A model generated the notes under the pieces. That model was not told the DNA's origin. It did no database searches and saw only the letters and a program-made list of their open reading frames with translations. From positions 1,116,001-1,180,000 of the forward strand of contig NZ_PCPG01000001.1 in assembly GCF_002979655.1 (NCBI RefSeq): a DNA stretch of 64,000 nucleotides, read 5' to 3'. The DNA comes from Microbacterium sp. MYb45. Lineage in GTDB: Bacteria; Actinomycetota; Actinomycetes; Actinomycetales; Microbacteriaceae. Of the stretch, positions 49,497 through 59,298 are shown piece after piece; position 1 is the stretch's first letter; every line of letters begins with the position of its first letter. The position numbers were made by a program, and so were the translations under genes.

Positions 49497-50096
49497 TTAC
49501 AGACCGATCGCGGAGACGGGCGTGGAGTCCGTCGATGCCGACTTCTCGTCGAGCTCGCGGAGCTGGCCCTCGATGTAGCCGCGCAGCTGCGAGCGGTAGT
49601 CGCGCTCGAAGTTGCGGAGTTCGGTGATGCGGGCTTCGAGCGTGTTGCGCTCACGCTCCAGGCGTGCCGACTCTTCGCGCTGCTTCGCCTCGGCCTCGGT
49701 GCGGATGCGGGCCACCTCGGTCTCGGCCTCGGCGATGAGCGCATTGCGCTTCGCCTCACCCTCGGCCACGTGCTCGTCGTGCAGACGCTGCGCGAGCTCG
49801 ATGATGCCGGCAGTCGCGGTGGCGGAGCCGGTCGGTGCGGGCTCGGCAGCAACCTCGGCGACGGGCGCGGGGGCCTCGGTCGCGACGGGTGCAGCGGCGG
49901 GCGCGGCGGCCTCGGGGGCAGCACCGGACTCGTACGCGGCCAGCTTGGCCTTCAGCTCGACGTTCTCCTCGAGAGCCTTGCGCCACTCGATGACGATCTC
50001 GTCGAGGAAGTCGTCCACCTCGTCCGGGTCGAAGCCGTCCTTGAATCGGACGTGCTGGAACTGCTTGGTGACGACGTCATCCGGGGTAAGTGCCAT
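49497..50096 (-). CDS. divIVA: DivIVA/Wag31 polar growth protein
   Basis: Coiled-coil scaffold that marks cell poles and septa and directs polar cell-wall synthesis in actinobacteria. It has 199 residues. Seen: the conserved membrane-binding N-terminus MALTPDDVVTKQFQHVRFKDG and FDPDEVDDFLDEIV, a first coiled coil, a Pro/Ala/Glu linker (about 68-105) and a second coiled coil (about 110-180, ARLERERNTLEARITELRNF). ATG 50096 has GAGGAG upstream. The gene lies in the usual sepF-yggT-divIVA order. Confidence 0.96.
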   Translation of the reverse strand: MALTPDDVVTKQFQHVRFKDGFDPDEVDDFLDEIVIEWRKALEENVELKAKLAAYESGAAPEAAAPAAAPVATEAPAPVAEVAAEPAPTGSATATAGIIELAQRLHDEHVAEGEAKRNALIAEAETEVARIRTEAEAKQREESARLERERNTLEARITELRNFERDYRSQLRGYIEGQLRELDEKSASTDSTPVSAIGL

Positions 50097-50277
50097 GAGT
50101 GGCTCCTCTTTCGATGAGTTCGAATGCCAGTATCGATGTATGGCGTGGTCGTGATGTGGCGCGAACCCGGGGCGCGCACCTGGGTGCCAGCATAGCCCCC
50201 GCGCCTCAGCCCCGCGATGTCGCGACACCCAGAGAACACGAACTCGGGGCGTGCCCGACACACGGAGCGGGCGGAGT
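50097..50277 (-). promoter_or_regulatory. divIVA upstream region, 181 bases
   Basis: No gene seen. On the minus strand an AT-rich ATACATCGATACTGG stretch 50-70 bases before the divIVA ATG could hold its promoter, and GAGGAG is the ribosome site. The rest is GC-rich and featureless. Confidence 0.3.
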
Positions 50278-50577
50278 TCAGCGGATGAAAAGCCGCACGA
50301 TGTTCATCAGGATCAGCACCACCAACAGGGTGAGTGTGAACCCGAAGTCGAGTGACAGCGAGCCGATCCGCAGCGGTGGGATGAGCCTCCGGAAGAACCG
50401 GATGGGTGGATCGGTGACCGTGTAGACGGCCTCAGCGGCGACCAGACCGAAACCCTTCGGACGCCATTCCCGATTGAACATCGGGATGTAGTCCAGGATG
50501 AGGCGCGCGAAGAGCACGAAGATGTACAGCAGCAGCACCAGGTGGACGATGCTCGCTGCGACGGAGACCAGCTCCAC
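50278..50577 (-). CDS. YggT family membrane protein
   Basis: A 99-residue protein with two hydrophobic helices (about 8-28 and 75-95) and the YggT core VLFARLILDYIPMFN ... TDPPIRFFRRLIPPLR. The family lies next to sepF in Gram-positive dcw clusters and is thought to work in division or envelope integrity, but its function is not established. It begins 3 bases from the sepF stop. Confidence 0.92.
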   Translation of the reverse strand: MELVSVAASIVHLVLLLYIFVLFARLILDYIPMFNREWRPKGFGLVAAEAVYTVTDPPIRFFRRLIPPLRIGSLSLDFGFTLTLLVVLILMNIVRLFIR

Positions 50578-50580
50578 GGG

Positions 50581-51054
50581 CTACGACTGGTCGAAGCCCG
50601 CAGACTCAGCGTCTGCGTGTGCGATGCCCCCGTGGCCCGAAACCGCGATGTTCTCCGGCGAGAGAAGGAACACCTTCGAAGTGACGCGCTCGATACGGCC
50701 GTACAGACCGAGGGAGAGCCCGCTCGCGAAGTCGATGAGGCGACGCGCGTCGGCATCGCTCATCTGGGAGAGGTTGATGATGACGGGGACGCCCTCACGG
50801 AAGCTCTCGGCGATCAGCTGTGCGTCGCGGTACTGCTTCGGGTGGACGGTGAGGATCTCGTTCACGGCTCCTGCAGACGGCTGGCGGACGGCGACAGGGC
50901 GGCGCAACGGCGTGACGGGGGCCGGTGCCGGCTCCTCGCGGTCACGGTCACGTTCGCGGTGAGCGCGGGCAGGAGCCTGCGCCTCTTCCTCATAGACCTC
51001 TTCCTCGTCGGCGAGGCCGAGATACACCATGGTCTTCTTCAGCGGGTTACCCAT
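50581..51054 (-). CDS. sepF: Cell division protein SepF
   Basis: Membrane-binding partner that anchors FtsZ through its C-terminal tail in actinobacteria, which lack FtsA. It has 157 residues. Seen: an N-terminal membrane-binding helix ([17 protein letters not shown]), a flexible charged linker (about 25-70), and the SepF core [48 protein letters not shown] (in parts). ATG 51054 has GGAGGACACG upstream. It sits close to ftsZ, as expected. Confidence 0.96.
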   Translation of the reverse strand: MGNPLKKTMVYLGLADEEEVYEEEAQAPARAHRERDRDREEPAPAPVTPLRRPVAVRQPSAGAVNEILTVHPKQYRDAQLIAESFREGVPVIINLSQMSDADARRLIDFASGLSLGLYGRIERVTSKVFLLSPENIAVSGHGGIAHADAESAGFDQS

Positions 51055-51097
51055 CGTGTCCTCCGGTTCGAACGTTTGGGGCTGGTCTTTTCACAGG

Positions 51098-51805
51098 TTA
51101 ACCCCGGTCGGGCCGGGGTCCGGTGATTGCGGAGCCGATCCGCAGGTGTGTCGCGCCGGCGGCGATCGCCTCGGCGAAGTCGCCGGTCATCCCGGCCGAG
51201 ATCCAAGTCGCGTCAGGGGCGGTGGCTCGGACGACGTCGGAGACGTCGCGCAGCCGAGCGAATGCGGCAGCAGGCTCCTCATCGAGAGGAGCGACAGCCA
51301 TCACGCCGCGCAGACGCAGGGAGGGCAGGGCGAGCACATGCTCGACAAGACCGACCGCATCGGCGGGGGCCACGCCTCCTCTACCCGGATCATCCGTCAG
51401 GTTGACCTGCACGAGCACGTCGAGCACATCGTCGCCGTCGGCGGCTCTGTGCAGGGCATCGGCGAACCGGTCTCGGTCGACCGAGTGCACCACATCGGCG
51501 CTGCGACGGATGGCCGCCGCCTTGTTGGTCTGCCCCTGGCCGATGAAGTGCCAGGCCAGGTCGAGGGCGGCGAGCTCAGCCTGCTTGGCCGACAGCTCCT
51601 GCTGTCGGTTCTCGCCGACCGCGCGCACACCGATCGCATGCAGGTCGCGCACGAGCGATGCCGGGTGGAACTTCGTCACCACGATCCTGGTGAGCTCTTC
51701 TGGATCTCTGCCTGCGGCACGCGCGGCGGCGGCGATCCGTTCGTCGATCGCCGCCAGCCGCGCAGCCAGGCCCGATGGCTCCTGGCCGTCGACCGCCGAG
51801 GTCAC
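51098..51805 (-). CDS. YggS-type PLP homeostasis protein
   Basis: A 235-residue PLP-binding protein (PLPBP/COG0325) involved in vitamin B6 homeostasis, with no known catalysis. Seen: the PLP-lysine in [10 protein letters not shown] (about residue 49-58), [28 protein letters not shown], and the phosphate-binding [25 protein letters not shown] (in parts). The GTG at 51805 overlaps the ftsZ stop by four bases. The pgeF-type gene often found between ftsZ and this gene is absent. Confidence 0.94.
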   Translation of the reverse strand: MTSAVDGQEPSGLAARLAAIDERIAAAARAAGRDPEELTRIVVTKFHPASLVRDLHAIGVRAVGENRQQELSAKQAELAALDLAWHFIGQGQTNKAAAIRRSADVVHSVDRDRFADALHRAADGDDVLDVLVQVNLTDDPGRGGVAPADAVGLVEHVLALPSLRLRGVMAVAPLDEEPAAAFARLRDVSDVVRATAPDATWISAGMTGDFAEAIAAGATHLRIGSAITGPRPDRG

Positions 51806-52944
51806 TTCAGGAATTCGGGGATGTCGATGTCGTCGTCGGCGAAGGCCGGCTCGATGCTCGTGGCGGGCACCCGCTGGTGCACGGGCTCGGCCTGTGCGGG
51901 CTCGCTCTTCGTCTCGGACTCTTCCGGGAGGGACACCTCGGGAAGCGTCGCAGCCGACGGACGCGAGACCACCATCGGGTCGAGGCGCAGCGAGGGCTCT
52001 CCCCCGTCGAACCCGGCGGCGATCACGGTCACGCGCACCTCGTCACCGAGGGTGTCGTCGATGACCGTACCGAAGATGATGTTCGCCTCGGGGTGCGCGG
52101 CCTCCTTGACGAGGTCGGCGGCATCGTGGATCTCGAAGATGCCGAGGTTCGATCCTCCCTGGATCGAGAGCAGCACACCGTGCGCTCCCTCGATGGATGC
52201 TTCGAGGAGCGGCGACTCCACGGCGAGCTCTGCGGCCTTGATCGCACGGTCGGCGCCGCGAGCGGAGCCGATGCCCATGAGCGCCGAACCTGCGCCCTGC
52301 ATGACCGACTTGACGTCGGCGAAGTCGAGGTTGATCAGACCCGGGGTCGTGATGAGGTCGGTGATGCCCTGGACACCGGCGAGCAGAACCTGGTCGGCGG
52401 TGGCGAAGGCCTCGATCATCGAGATGCCGCGATCGCTGATCTCGAGGAGACGGTCGTTCGGCACCACGATGAGGGTGTCGACCTCTTCCTTGAGCTTGGC
52501 GACACCGGCCTCCGCCTGGCTCTGACGGCGGCGACCTTCGAAGGAGAACGGCTTGGTGACGACACCGATGGTGAGGGCGCCGATGGACTTCGCGATGCGA
52601 GCGACGACCGGGGCGCCTCCGGTTCCGGTTCCGCCGCCTTCGCCGGCGGTCACGAAGACCATGTCGGCGCCGGTCAGGGCCTGCTCGATCTCCTCGGCGT
52701 GATCCTCCGCGGCGCGTCGACCCACTTCGGGGTCCGCGCCGGCACCGAGGCCGCGGGTGAGCTCACGGCCCACATCGAGCTTGACGTCGGCGTCGCTCAT
52801 CAGCAGCGCCTGCGCGTCGGTGTTGACGGCGATGAACTCGACTCCGCGGAGACCGAGATCGATCATGCGATTGACGGCATTGACGCCGCCACCGCCGACG
52901 CCGACGACCTTGATCACGGCGAGGTAGTTCTGGTTCTGGCTCAT
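51802..52944 (-). CDS. ftsZ: Cell division protein FtsZ
   Basis: Tubulin-like GTPase that forms the division ring. It has 380 residues. Seen: [16 protein letters not shown], the tubulin signature [15 protein letters not shown], the T7 loop [11 protein letters not shown], and the C-terminal peptide [11 protein letters not shown] used to bind SepF and FtsW. ATG 52944 is preceded by GGAGG at 6 nt; a longer frame upstream is rejected. The 186-base gap before it carries an inverted repeat and AT-rich stretches, so ftsZ likely has its own promoter, as in other actinobacteria. Confidence 0.98.
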   Translation of the reverse strand: MSQNQNYLAVIKVVGVGGGGVNAVNRMIDLGLRGVEFIAVNTDAQALLMSDADVKLDVGRELTRGLGAGADPEVGRRAAEDHAEEIEQALTGADMVFVTAGEGGGTGTGGAPVVARIAKSIGALTIGVVTKPFSFEGRRRQSQAEAGVAKLKEEVDTLIVVPNDRLLEISDRGISMIEAFATADQVLLAGVQGITDLITTPGLINLDFADVKSVMQGAGSALMGIGSARGADRAIKAAELAVESPLLEASIEGAHGVLLSIQGGSNLGIFEIHDAADLVKEAAHPEANIIFGTVIDDTLGDEVRVTVIAAGFDGGEPSLRLDPMVVSRPSAATLPEVSLPEESETKSEPAQAEPVHQRVPATSIEPAFADDDIDIPEFLK

Positions 52945-53130
52945 GGCCGGCCTCCGATTATTCGAGCCTGGAAAAGGGTGAACCTTAAACCTCAACTAGA
53001 GGTGTAAAGTATTTCCCGGTATTGCGTTCTCTTTGATCGAAGGTAAGCGCCGCCTGCCTGCGCGCGCGCAATCGCCTGGGCGTGTCGCGCCATTCCCCCG
53101 GGAAAGCCGTCGGCTCGACCTCGAAAGGCG
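52945..53130 (-). promoter_or_regulatory. ftsZ promoter/leader region with inverted repeat
   Basis: The longest AT-rich non-coding stretch in the dcw cluster. It contains ACCTC-N5-GAGGT (52989-53003), a candidate -10 box TACTTT (53011-53006 on the minus strand) just upstream of it, and GGAGG as ribosome site. A transcript from that box would carry the repeat at its 5' end. The element resembles MerR/SoxR-type operators in layout, but the arms are only 5 bp. Confidence 0.4.
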
Positions 53131-54072
53131 TCAGCCGACGACGGCTACCTCAGGAGAAGTGACGTCGATGGAGGCGGCGTCCGGGTTCTTGACCATGGCT
53201 GCCGAGAGGGCGAGCGCCTTGAGCGCAGACTCCTCCGCACTTCCCCAGACCACGGTCAGCCCGGAATCGAGGGTCAGGGTCACATCGTCCGCGGTCGTGG
53301 CACGCACGCCTGTGAGAGCGGCACGGACATCTGCCGGCAGCGCGCGCACGACGAGACCGGCGCTCTGGAAAGCACGCGACTCCACGCCGCCGTCGACCTC
53401 GATCACCGGCTGTCCCGCCGGTTGATCGGCCGTGGTCGAGAGGGCGACTCCTGCGGCATCGACGAGGGTGTACCCGGCGCCCGATCGGATGACGCCGACC
53501 GGCGTGCGTTCCACGATCCGCACCGTGAGGTCGTGCGGAGGACGCGCTTCGAGTGCGTAGGTCTCGATGAGCGGGAACGCCAGCAGCGCAGCCTTCACCT
53601 CGCTGGTGTCCACGAGCGCCAGTGGTGTGCCGAGCTGGTCGCCCAGGGCCGCCTCGATGACGGCGGGGTCGAGGCTCGCGGCCCCGACCACGGAGATCTT
53701 CTCCACGGCGAACAACGGGCTGTACGCGGCCGCGACACTGCCCCCGATCAGCAGGACCACGGCGCCGATACTGCTCAGCCAGACGATCCGCCGACGCCGG
53801 GAGCGCTGCGTGAAGCGCCGGATCTCGGAGCGGAGAGCCTTACGTCTGGCCCGTGCTGCACGCCACACGTCCCTGGTCGAGGTCGGCTCCGGCTCGTCCG
53901 CGCCAGCAGCGTAGAATCCGTCGTGGGCCGGAGGCTCCGGCACCGACCCATCCGGTTCGGACCGCACCCCGCTGCGGTCGCTCCGCCGTCCGTGACGTGC
54001 CCGTGCTTCTGACGCGTCGCCCTTCTCCACCGGGCTCTCCGGTGCGGACGGAAGCGGTGCGGGACGGCGCAT
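53131..54072 (-). CDS. ftsQ: Cell division protein FtsQ
   Basis: Bitopic divisome protein of 313 residues. Seen: a long cytosolic N-terminus (about 1-97) rich in charged residues, one transmembrane helix (about 98-118, IVWLSSIGAVVLLIGGSV), then a POTRA domain (SPLFAVEKISVVGAASLDPAVIEAAL in pieces) and an extracytoplasmic beta domain (LTVRIVERTPVGVIRSGAGYTLVDAAG in pieces). It begins 2 bases after the murC stop. Confidence 0.95.
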   Translation of the reverse strand: MRRPAPLPSAPESPVEKGDASEARARHGRRSDRSGVRSEPDGSVPEPPAHDGFYAAGADEPEPTSTRDVWRAARARRKALRSEIRRFTQRSRRRRIVWLSSIGAVVLLIGGSVAAAYSPLFAVEKISVVGAASLDPAVIEAALGDQLGTPLALVDTSEVKAALLAFPLIETYALEARPPHDLTVRIVERTPVGVIRSGAGYTLVDAAGVALSTTADQPAGQPVIEVDGGVESRAFQSAGLVVRALPADVRAALTGVRATTADDVTLTLDSGLTVVWGSAEESALKALALSAAMVKNPDAASIDVTSPEVAVVG

Positions 54073-54074
54073 CG

Positions 54075-55475
54075 TTACGCCTCGTCGGTCCGGCGCAGCG
54101 AATCCAGGACCTGCGGGATGATCTGGTAGACGTTGCCGCAGCCGAGCGTCACGACGAAGTCGCCGTCACGGGCCACCGCGGCGGTGTAGTCGGCCGCCTG
54201 CTGCCAGTCGGCGACGAAGTGCACATGCGACGGATCGCGGAACGCCGTGCTCACCAGCTCGCCCGTGACACCGGGGACGGGGTCTTCGCGAGCGCCGTAC
54301 ACGTCGAGCATCACCGTGTGATCGGCGAACTCCTCGAGGACGTCGGCGAACTCCTGATACATGTGCTGTGTGCGGGAGTAGGTGTGCGGCTGCTGGATCG
54401 CGATGATCCGTCCCGACCCCGCGATGCTGCGCATGGCCTCGAGCGCCGCCCGCACCTCCGTCGGATGGTGCGAGTAGTCGTCGTAGACCGTGACGCCTCG
54501 TTCGACGCCGTGCTGCTCCAGGCGGCGCACGGTCCCGGCGAAGCCCTCGACCGCGCGCACGGCGTCGACGAGCGGGTACCCGAGTGCTCGGAGCACCGCG
54601 ACGACTCCGGCCGCGTTGATCGCGTTGTGCACGCCCGGGACCGCGAGCTGCATGCGCGCCTGCTCATCCCCTTGGCTGATGGTCGCGGCGACCGGTCCGG
54701 CCGCGACGATGTCGGTGACGCGCACGTCGGCGTTCTCCGCCTGGCCGAACGTGAGCACGTTCGGGTGGGACAGCCCTGCACCGACGCGGAGTGCACCGGC
54801 GTCGTCGCTCGAGATGACGACGGCTTCGGTGGCCGCGTCGGCGAACCGCATGAAAGCGTCGTGGAATGCCTCTTCCGAGCCGTAGTGGTCGAGGTGGTCG
54901 GGATCGACGTTGGTGATGAGCGCGACCGCGGTGTCGTAGAGCAGGAAAGTGCCGTCGGACTCGTCGGCCTCGACCACGAACAGGTCGCCCGTGCCCGTGG
55001 CACTCGAGGTGCCGAGTTGCTCGATGACGCCTCCGTTGACGAAGTGCGGGTCGGCGCCCAGCTCACGCAGCGCCGTGACGATCATCCCGGTCGAGGTGGT
55101 CTTCCCGTGGGCACCGGCGACCGAGACCAGCCGCCGCGAACCGATCAGCCAATGCAGCGCCTGCGACCGGTGGATCACGTGCAGGCCGCGAGCCTTCGCC
55201 GTCACGAACTCGGGGTTCTCGGGCCAGATCGCGCCCGTGTGCACGACGGTGTCGGCATCACCGAGGTGGGCGGCGTCGTGGCCGACGTGCACGGTCGCCC
55301 CGGCGGCTGCCAGGGCGCGCAGATTATCGCTGTCCGCACGGTCGCTGCCGGAGACGCGGATACCCGCGTCGAGGAACATCTTCGCGAGGCCGCTCATGCC
55401 GGAACCGCCGATGCCGATGAAGTGCGCAGCGGTGATCGTCTCGGGAATGGGGAGGGAGAGGTCGGGTCTGATCAT
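54075..55475 (-). CDS. murC: UDP-N-acetylmuramate--L-alanine ligase
   Basis: Adds L-Ala to UDP-MurNAc, the first peptide step of peptidoglycan synthesis. It has 466 residues. Seen: the N-terminal Rossmann-like [18 protein letters not shown], the ATP loop [55 protein letters not shown] and the [12 protein letters not shown] motif. A TAGACT box lies 9 nt before ATG 55475, so it may have an internal promoter. Confidence 0.97.
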   Translation of the reverse strand: MIRPDLSLPIPETITAAHFIGIGGSGMSGLAKMFLDAGIRVSGSDRADSDNLRALAAAGATVHVGHDAAHLGDADTVVHTGAIWPENPEFVTAKARGLHVIHRSQALHWLIGSRRLVSVAGAHGKTTSTGMIVTALRELGADPHFVNGGVIEQLGTSSATGTGDLFVVEADESDGTFLLYDTAVALITNVDPDHLDHYGSEEAFHDAFMRFADAATEAVVISSDDAGALRVGAGLSHPNVLTFGQAENADVRVTDIVAAGPVAATISQGDEQARMQLAVPGVHNAINAAGVVAVLRALGYPLVDAVRAVEGFAGTVRRLEQHGVERGVTVYDDYSHHPTEVRAALEAMRSIAGSGRIIAIQQPHTYSRTQHMYQEFADVLEEFADHTVMLDVYGAREDPVPGVTGELVSTAFRDPSHVHFVADWQQAADYTAAVARDGDFVVTLGCGNVYQIIPQVLDSLRRTDEA

Positions 55476-55484
55476 GTCCGCTTC

Positions 55485-55490
55485 AGTCTA
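55485..55490 (-). promoter_or_regulatory. Candidate -10 box for murC (TAGACT)
   Basis: TAGACT lies 9 nt before the murC ATG in the 40-base gap after murG, giving a leader of two or three bases at most. Confidence 0.35.
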
Positions 55491-55515
55491 CTTTTCTTCG
55501 GTGTCGTCGACCGTG

Positions 55516-56592
55516 TCAGACCGCGTCCAGTGCGCGGTCGATCAACCCGATCACGTTCTCGGTGCCGTTGCGGGTGCCCGCCGTCTCGGCCGCGGCGGAC
55601 ATCCGGTCGAGCCTGTCCCTGTCTCCCAGGACCGGCACGACGATCCGCCGTACGGCGTCGCCGTCGAACGTCGCGTCGTCGAGAAGCTCGGCCGCTCCTG
55701 CCGCCACCGCAGACGCCGCGTTCAGGCGCTGCTCGCCGTTGCCGACCGAGTACGGCACGTAGAGGGCGGGGATGCCCAGCGCACTGATCTCGCTGACCGT
55801 CGCCGAGCCGGACCGCGACACGATCAGGTCCGCCAGCGCGAAGGCCAGATCCATGCGGTCGACGTAGCGCCGCAGCGCGTACCCCTCGACGCCCGGATCG
55901 GCGAGATCGCTGCGCTCACCCGTCACATGCAGCAGCTGCCACCCGGCTGCGAGGACATCGCGCCAGGAGTCCGCGAGGGCCTCGTTGAGGCGCTGAGCAC
56001 CGAGCGAGCCGCCGAACGCGAGCAGCACCGGGCGATCCGGGTCGAGACCGAAGTACTCCGCGGCCTCCGCGCGCGTCGCCGCACGATCGAGCGTGATGAC
56101 CTCCTGGCGCAGCGGCATCCCGACCGTCTCGCTACCCCGGAGCGGCGTGCCCTCGAACGCCACGCCCACGGCCGCGGCACGGCGGGCCCCGAGCACGTTG
56201 GCGAGACCGGGCTTGGCGTTGGCCTCGTGCACCACGAACGGCACGCCCTCGCGCCGCGCAGCCACGTAGGCGGGTGCGGATGCGTAGCCCCCGAATCCGA
56301 CGACGACATCGACGCCGTGTCGGCGGATGTGCGCGCGCACCTGAGCGATCGCCTTGCGGAACCGCATCGGGAAGGCCGCGGCCTGGCGGTTCGGACGACG
56401 CGGGAACGGGACCTTGTCGACGACGAGCAATTCGTAGCCTCGAGCGGGCACCAGCCGGGACTCGAGCCCCTCGGCCGTACCGAGCACGAGCACGGTGGCA
56501 TCGGCGTCGCGTTCACGAAGTGCGTCGGCGACGGCGAGCAGGGGGTTCACATGGCCGGCGGTGCCACCGCCGGCGAGGAGGTACGAGGTCAC
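55516..56592 (-). CDS. murG: UDP-GlcNAc--MurNAc-pentapeptide-lipid GlcNAc transferase
   Basis: Membrane-associated glycosyltransferase converting lipid I to lipid II. It has 358 residues. Seen: SYLLAGGGTAGHVNPLLAVADAL, GFGGYASAPAYVAARREGVPFVVHE, ILTFGGSLGAQ-type motif LLAFGGSLGAQRLNEAL, and YVDRMDLAFALADLIVSRSGSATVSEISALGIPALYVP (in parts). The start overlaps the ftsW stop by four bases. Confidence 0.97.
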   Translation of the reverse strand: MTSYLLAGGGTAGHVNPLLAVADALRERDADATVLVLGTAEGLESRLVPARGYELLVVDKVPFPRRPNRQAAAFPMRFRKAIAQVRAHIRRHGVDVVVGFGGYASAPAYVAARREGVPFVVHEANAKPGLANVLGARRAAAVGVAFEGTPLRGSETVGMPLRQEVITLDRAATRAEAAEYFGLDPDRPVLLAFGGSLGAQRLNEALADSWRDVLAAGWQLLHVTGERSDLADPGVEGYALRRYVDRMDLAFALADLIVSRSGSATVSEISALGIPALYVPYSVGNGEQRLNAASAVAAGAAELLDDATFDGDAVRRIVVPVLGDRDRLDRMSAAAETAGTRNGTENVIGLIDRALDAV

Positions 56593-57794
56593 CTGGTGAC
56601 CCTACCCCGCTCGGCTGAGGGCTTCTCGACCACGGGAATGGTGCGCGCGAAGGCGAGCAGCACCCCGCACGCGATCAGCACGGCGAGCAGTGCCGTGCCT
56701 CCCTGAGACATGAACGGGAGCGGGACTCCCATCACCGGGAACACACCGATGACGACGCCGATGTTGAGCACGGCCTGACCGACGATCCACACCGTGATTC
56801 CGCCGGCCGCGACGCGGATGAAGGGATCCGGCGTCTTCCGGATCACGTGGAAGGCACCGACCGTGAAGAACGTGAACAGCGCCAGAACGACGATGCAGCC
56901 GATCAGCCCGAGCTCTTCCCCGACGATCGCGAAGATGAAGTCGTTGCCGGCGGCGGGCAGCCAGCCGTACTTCTCCTGGGAGTTGCCGAGTCCGAGCCCG
57001 AATATCCCGCCCGATGCCATCCCCCAGATGCCGTGGATGGACTGGTAGCAGTCGCTCTCGTACAGCGCCATGTTGTCGCAGGTCGCCGTGATGCGCCGCA
57101 TCCGGTCCTGGCTCGACAGCGCGTAGGCGAGGACCGCGCCGATGCCGATCACCACCGGGATGATGAACAGGCGAAGCTTGACGCCCGAGAAGAAGAGACA
57201 GCCCAGCAGGATGAGCACCAGCACCATCGCGGTGCCGAGGTCCTTGCCGGCGAGCACGGTACCGATCGCCAGCGCCCCGACCGGGATCACGGGGATGAAG
57301 ACGTGGTGCCAGGTGCCGAGCATGGCCTGCTTGCGCAGCAGCACCGCGGCGATCCACAGAGCCAGTGCGAGCTTCAGGAACTCGGAGGGCTGCAGCGTGA
57401 AGCCGCCGATGTCGATCCAGTTCCGGTTGCCGCCGTCTTCGATCCCCAGGGGGGTGAACACGAGTAGCTGCAGGGCGACGGCGCCGAACAGCGCGGGCCA
57501 CGCCATCTTCTTCAGGAACGCGACGGGTAGACGGCTGATCAGGAACATCAGCGGGACTCCGAGGAGCGCGAACACGCCCTGGCGGAGGACGCCGCCCATC
57601 GGATCGGCTCCGCTCGCGACCGCGGTCGCGCTGGTCGCGGAGAGCACCATGACCAGGCCGAAGAGTGTCAGCAGCAGGGCGGTCGACGCGATGAGGAGGA
57701 ACTCGGTCGACACCGGCGTGAACCGGCGTCCGAGCGACACCCTGGCGGCGAGTCCGCCGGACTCAGAGCGCGGAGGGCGGGACACCTGCGTCAT
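56589..57794 (-). CDS. ftsW: Division-specific glycosyltransferase FtsW (SEDS family)
   Basis: SEDS-family lipid II polymerase working with FtsI, 401 residues. Seen: about ten transmembrane helices, WIDIGGFTLQPSEFLKLAL, the catalytic-region ILLGCLFFSGVKLRL loop, QSIHGIWGMASGGIFGLGLGNSQEKYGWLP (in parts), AGNDFIFAIVGEELGLIG and a final PLPFMSQGGTALLAVL. Start ATG 57794 lies 32 bases inside the murD 3' end. It sits in the dcw cluster, so the divisome member rather than RodA is meant. Confidence 0.96.
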   Translation of the reverse strand: MTQVSRPPRSESGGLAARVSLGRRFTPVSTEFLLIASTALLLTLFGLVMVLSATSATAVASGADPMGGVLRQGVFALLGVPLMFLISRLPVAFLKKMAWPALFGAVALQLLVFTPLGIEDGGNRNWIDIGGFTLQPSEFLKLALALWIAAVLLRKQAMLGTWHHVFIPVIPVGALAIGTVLAGKDLGTAMVLVLILLGCLFFSGVKLRLFIIPVVIGIGAVLAYALSSQDRMRRITATCDNMALYESDCYQSIHGIWGMASGGIFGLGLGNSQEKYGWLPAAGNDFIFAIVGEELGLIGCIVVLALFTFFTVGAFHVIRKTPDPFIRVAAGGITVWIVGQAVLNIGVVIGVFPVMGVPLPFMSQGGTALLAVLIACGVLLAFARTIPVVEKPSAERGRVTR

Positions 57795-59298
57795 CGGCGC
57801 TCCCCCGGTCTATCCAGTCACGCACCGCCTCGGCGAAACGGTGACCTCGATCCGCGTAGCTCGAGAACTGATCGAACGATGCCGCCGCCGGGGCCAGCAG
57901 GACTGTGCCCTCGCCTTCGACGATCCCCGACGCGATCTCCACGACACGGTTCATGACCTGTCCAGTCTCGCCAGCATCGACCTCGAACACCGGTACCGAC
58001 GGCGCGTGTCGCTGGAATGCCGCGACCACGGAGTCCCTCTCGACCCCGATCACGACAGCGGCTCGCGCCGTGGCACCGACATCGGCGACCAGATCGGCGA
58101 TGTCGACGCCCTTCAAGTCACCCCCGACGATCCACACCGCGCCGGGGTAGGCCCGCAGCGACGACGCGGCGGCGTGCGGATTGGTGGCCTTGGAGTCGTC
58201 AACCCAGGTGACGCCCGCATGCCGCGCGATGACCTGGATGCGGTGCGCGTCCAGCCGGAAATTCTGCAGCGCCGTGTGGATCGCCTCCGGTTCGACTCCC
58301 CGTGACCGCGCCAGAGCACTGGCGGCGAGGATGTTCTGGACGATGTGCGGAGCCGCGAGCCCGGCCTCGTCCAGGGCCGCGATGGTCGTCAGCTCGAGAG
58401 CGCTACGTGCGCGGTCGTCGAGGAAGGCGCGGTCGACGATGAGCCCCTCCACGATGCCGAGGTCGCTCGGTCCGGGGATGCCGAGATCGAAACCGATCGC
58501 GCGGGCTCCTTCGACGACCTCGGCCTCTTCGACCATGAGCCGGGTCGCCTCATCGGCCTTGTTGTAGACGCAGGCGACGCGGGTGTTGCGGTAGACCACG
58601 GCCTTCGCGTCGCGATATGCCTGGGCGCTGCCGTGCCACACCAGGTGGTCGTCGGCGAGGTTGAGGCACACGGCCGCGTAGGGGAAGAGCTCACCCTCGG
58701 GCCGCGACTGGCCGAGGTACCAGAGCTGGTGGCTGGAGAGCTCGACCACGAGCACGTCGAAGCCGGCGGGATCCCGCACCGCGTCGAGGACGGGTACGCC
58801 GATGTTGCCGCAGGGCGCCGCACGAAGGCCACCCTCGACCAGCAGCGAGGCCGTGAGTTGCGTCGTGGTCGTCTTGCCGTTGGTCCCGGTGATGAGCACC
58901 CAATCAGCCGGCGTTCCGTCGGAGCGGAGCACCTTGTCACGGACACGCCAGGCGAGTTCGACATCGCCCCAGATCGCGATTCCCGACGCCTGGGCCCAGC
59001 GGATCACGGAGTGCGACGGCGAGAAACCGGGCGAGGCGATCACCACTTCGGGGGCGAAGTCCACCAGTGCGGCCGGCACCTCGGCCAGGGGGCCGAGCTC
59101 GAGCGCGGCACCGATCACCGGGAGCAGACGCGCATACTCCTCTTCTGCGGACTCGCTGAGGACGAGCACCTCCGCACCGAGCTCTGCGAGAGTGTCGGCC
59201 ACCGAGAAGCCCGTCATCGACAAGCCGAGCACGGCGACGCGGAGATCACGCCAATCGGCGTTCCAGCTCGTGAGTCCGCTCAGGCGATCAGTCGACAC
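57763..59298 (-). CDS. murD: UDP-N-acetylmuramoylalanine--D-glutamate ligase
   Basis: Adds D-Glu to UDP-MurNAc-L-Ala. It has 511 residues. Seen: VAVLGLSMTGFSVADTLAELGAEVL, ITGTNGKTTTTQLTASLL, VELSSHQLW, NLADDHLVWHGS, the DDSKATNPHAAASSL motif, VGGDLKGVD and APAAASFDQFSSYADRGHRF. I chose GTG 59298, 11 bases inside the mraY 3' end; a longer frame lacks homology. The 3' end overlaps ftsW by 32 bases, the longest same-strand overlap in the window. Confidence 0.96.
   Translation of the reverse strand: MSTDRLSGLTSWNADWRDLRVAVLGLSMTGFSVADTLAELGAEVLVLSESAEEEYARLLPVIGAALELGPLAEVPAALVDFAPEVVIASPGFSPSHSVIRWAQASGIAIWGDVELAWRVRDKVLRSDGTPADWVLITGTNGKTTTTQLTASLLVEGGLRAAPCGNIGVPVLDAVRDPAGFDVLVVELSSHQLWYLGQSRPEGELFPYAAVCLNLADDHLVWHGSAQAYRDAKAVVYRNTRVACVYNKADEATRLMVEEAEVVEGARAIGFDLGIPGPSDLGIVEGLIVDRAFLDDRARSALELTTIAALDEAGLAAPHIVQNILAASALARSRGVEPEAIHTALQNFRLDAHRIQVIARHAGVTWVDDSKATNPHAAASSLRAYPGAVWIVGGDLKGVDIADLVADVGATARAAVVIGVERDSVVAAFQRHAPSVPVFEVDAGETGQVMNRVVEIASGIVEGEGTVLLAPAAASFDQFSSYADRGHRFAEAVRDWIDRGSADDAGVPPSAL

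Noticed and set aside
51064..51071. LexA/SOS box (GTTCGAAC) before sepF
   Set aside because: Only an 8-bp palindrome and not the longer actinobacterial SOS consensus. No box was found before uvrA or uvrB either.
52989..53003. SoxR/MerR operator before ftsZ
   Set aside because: Only 5-bp arms with a 5-base centre and no MerR-type gene nearby; reported only as an inverted repeat.
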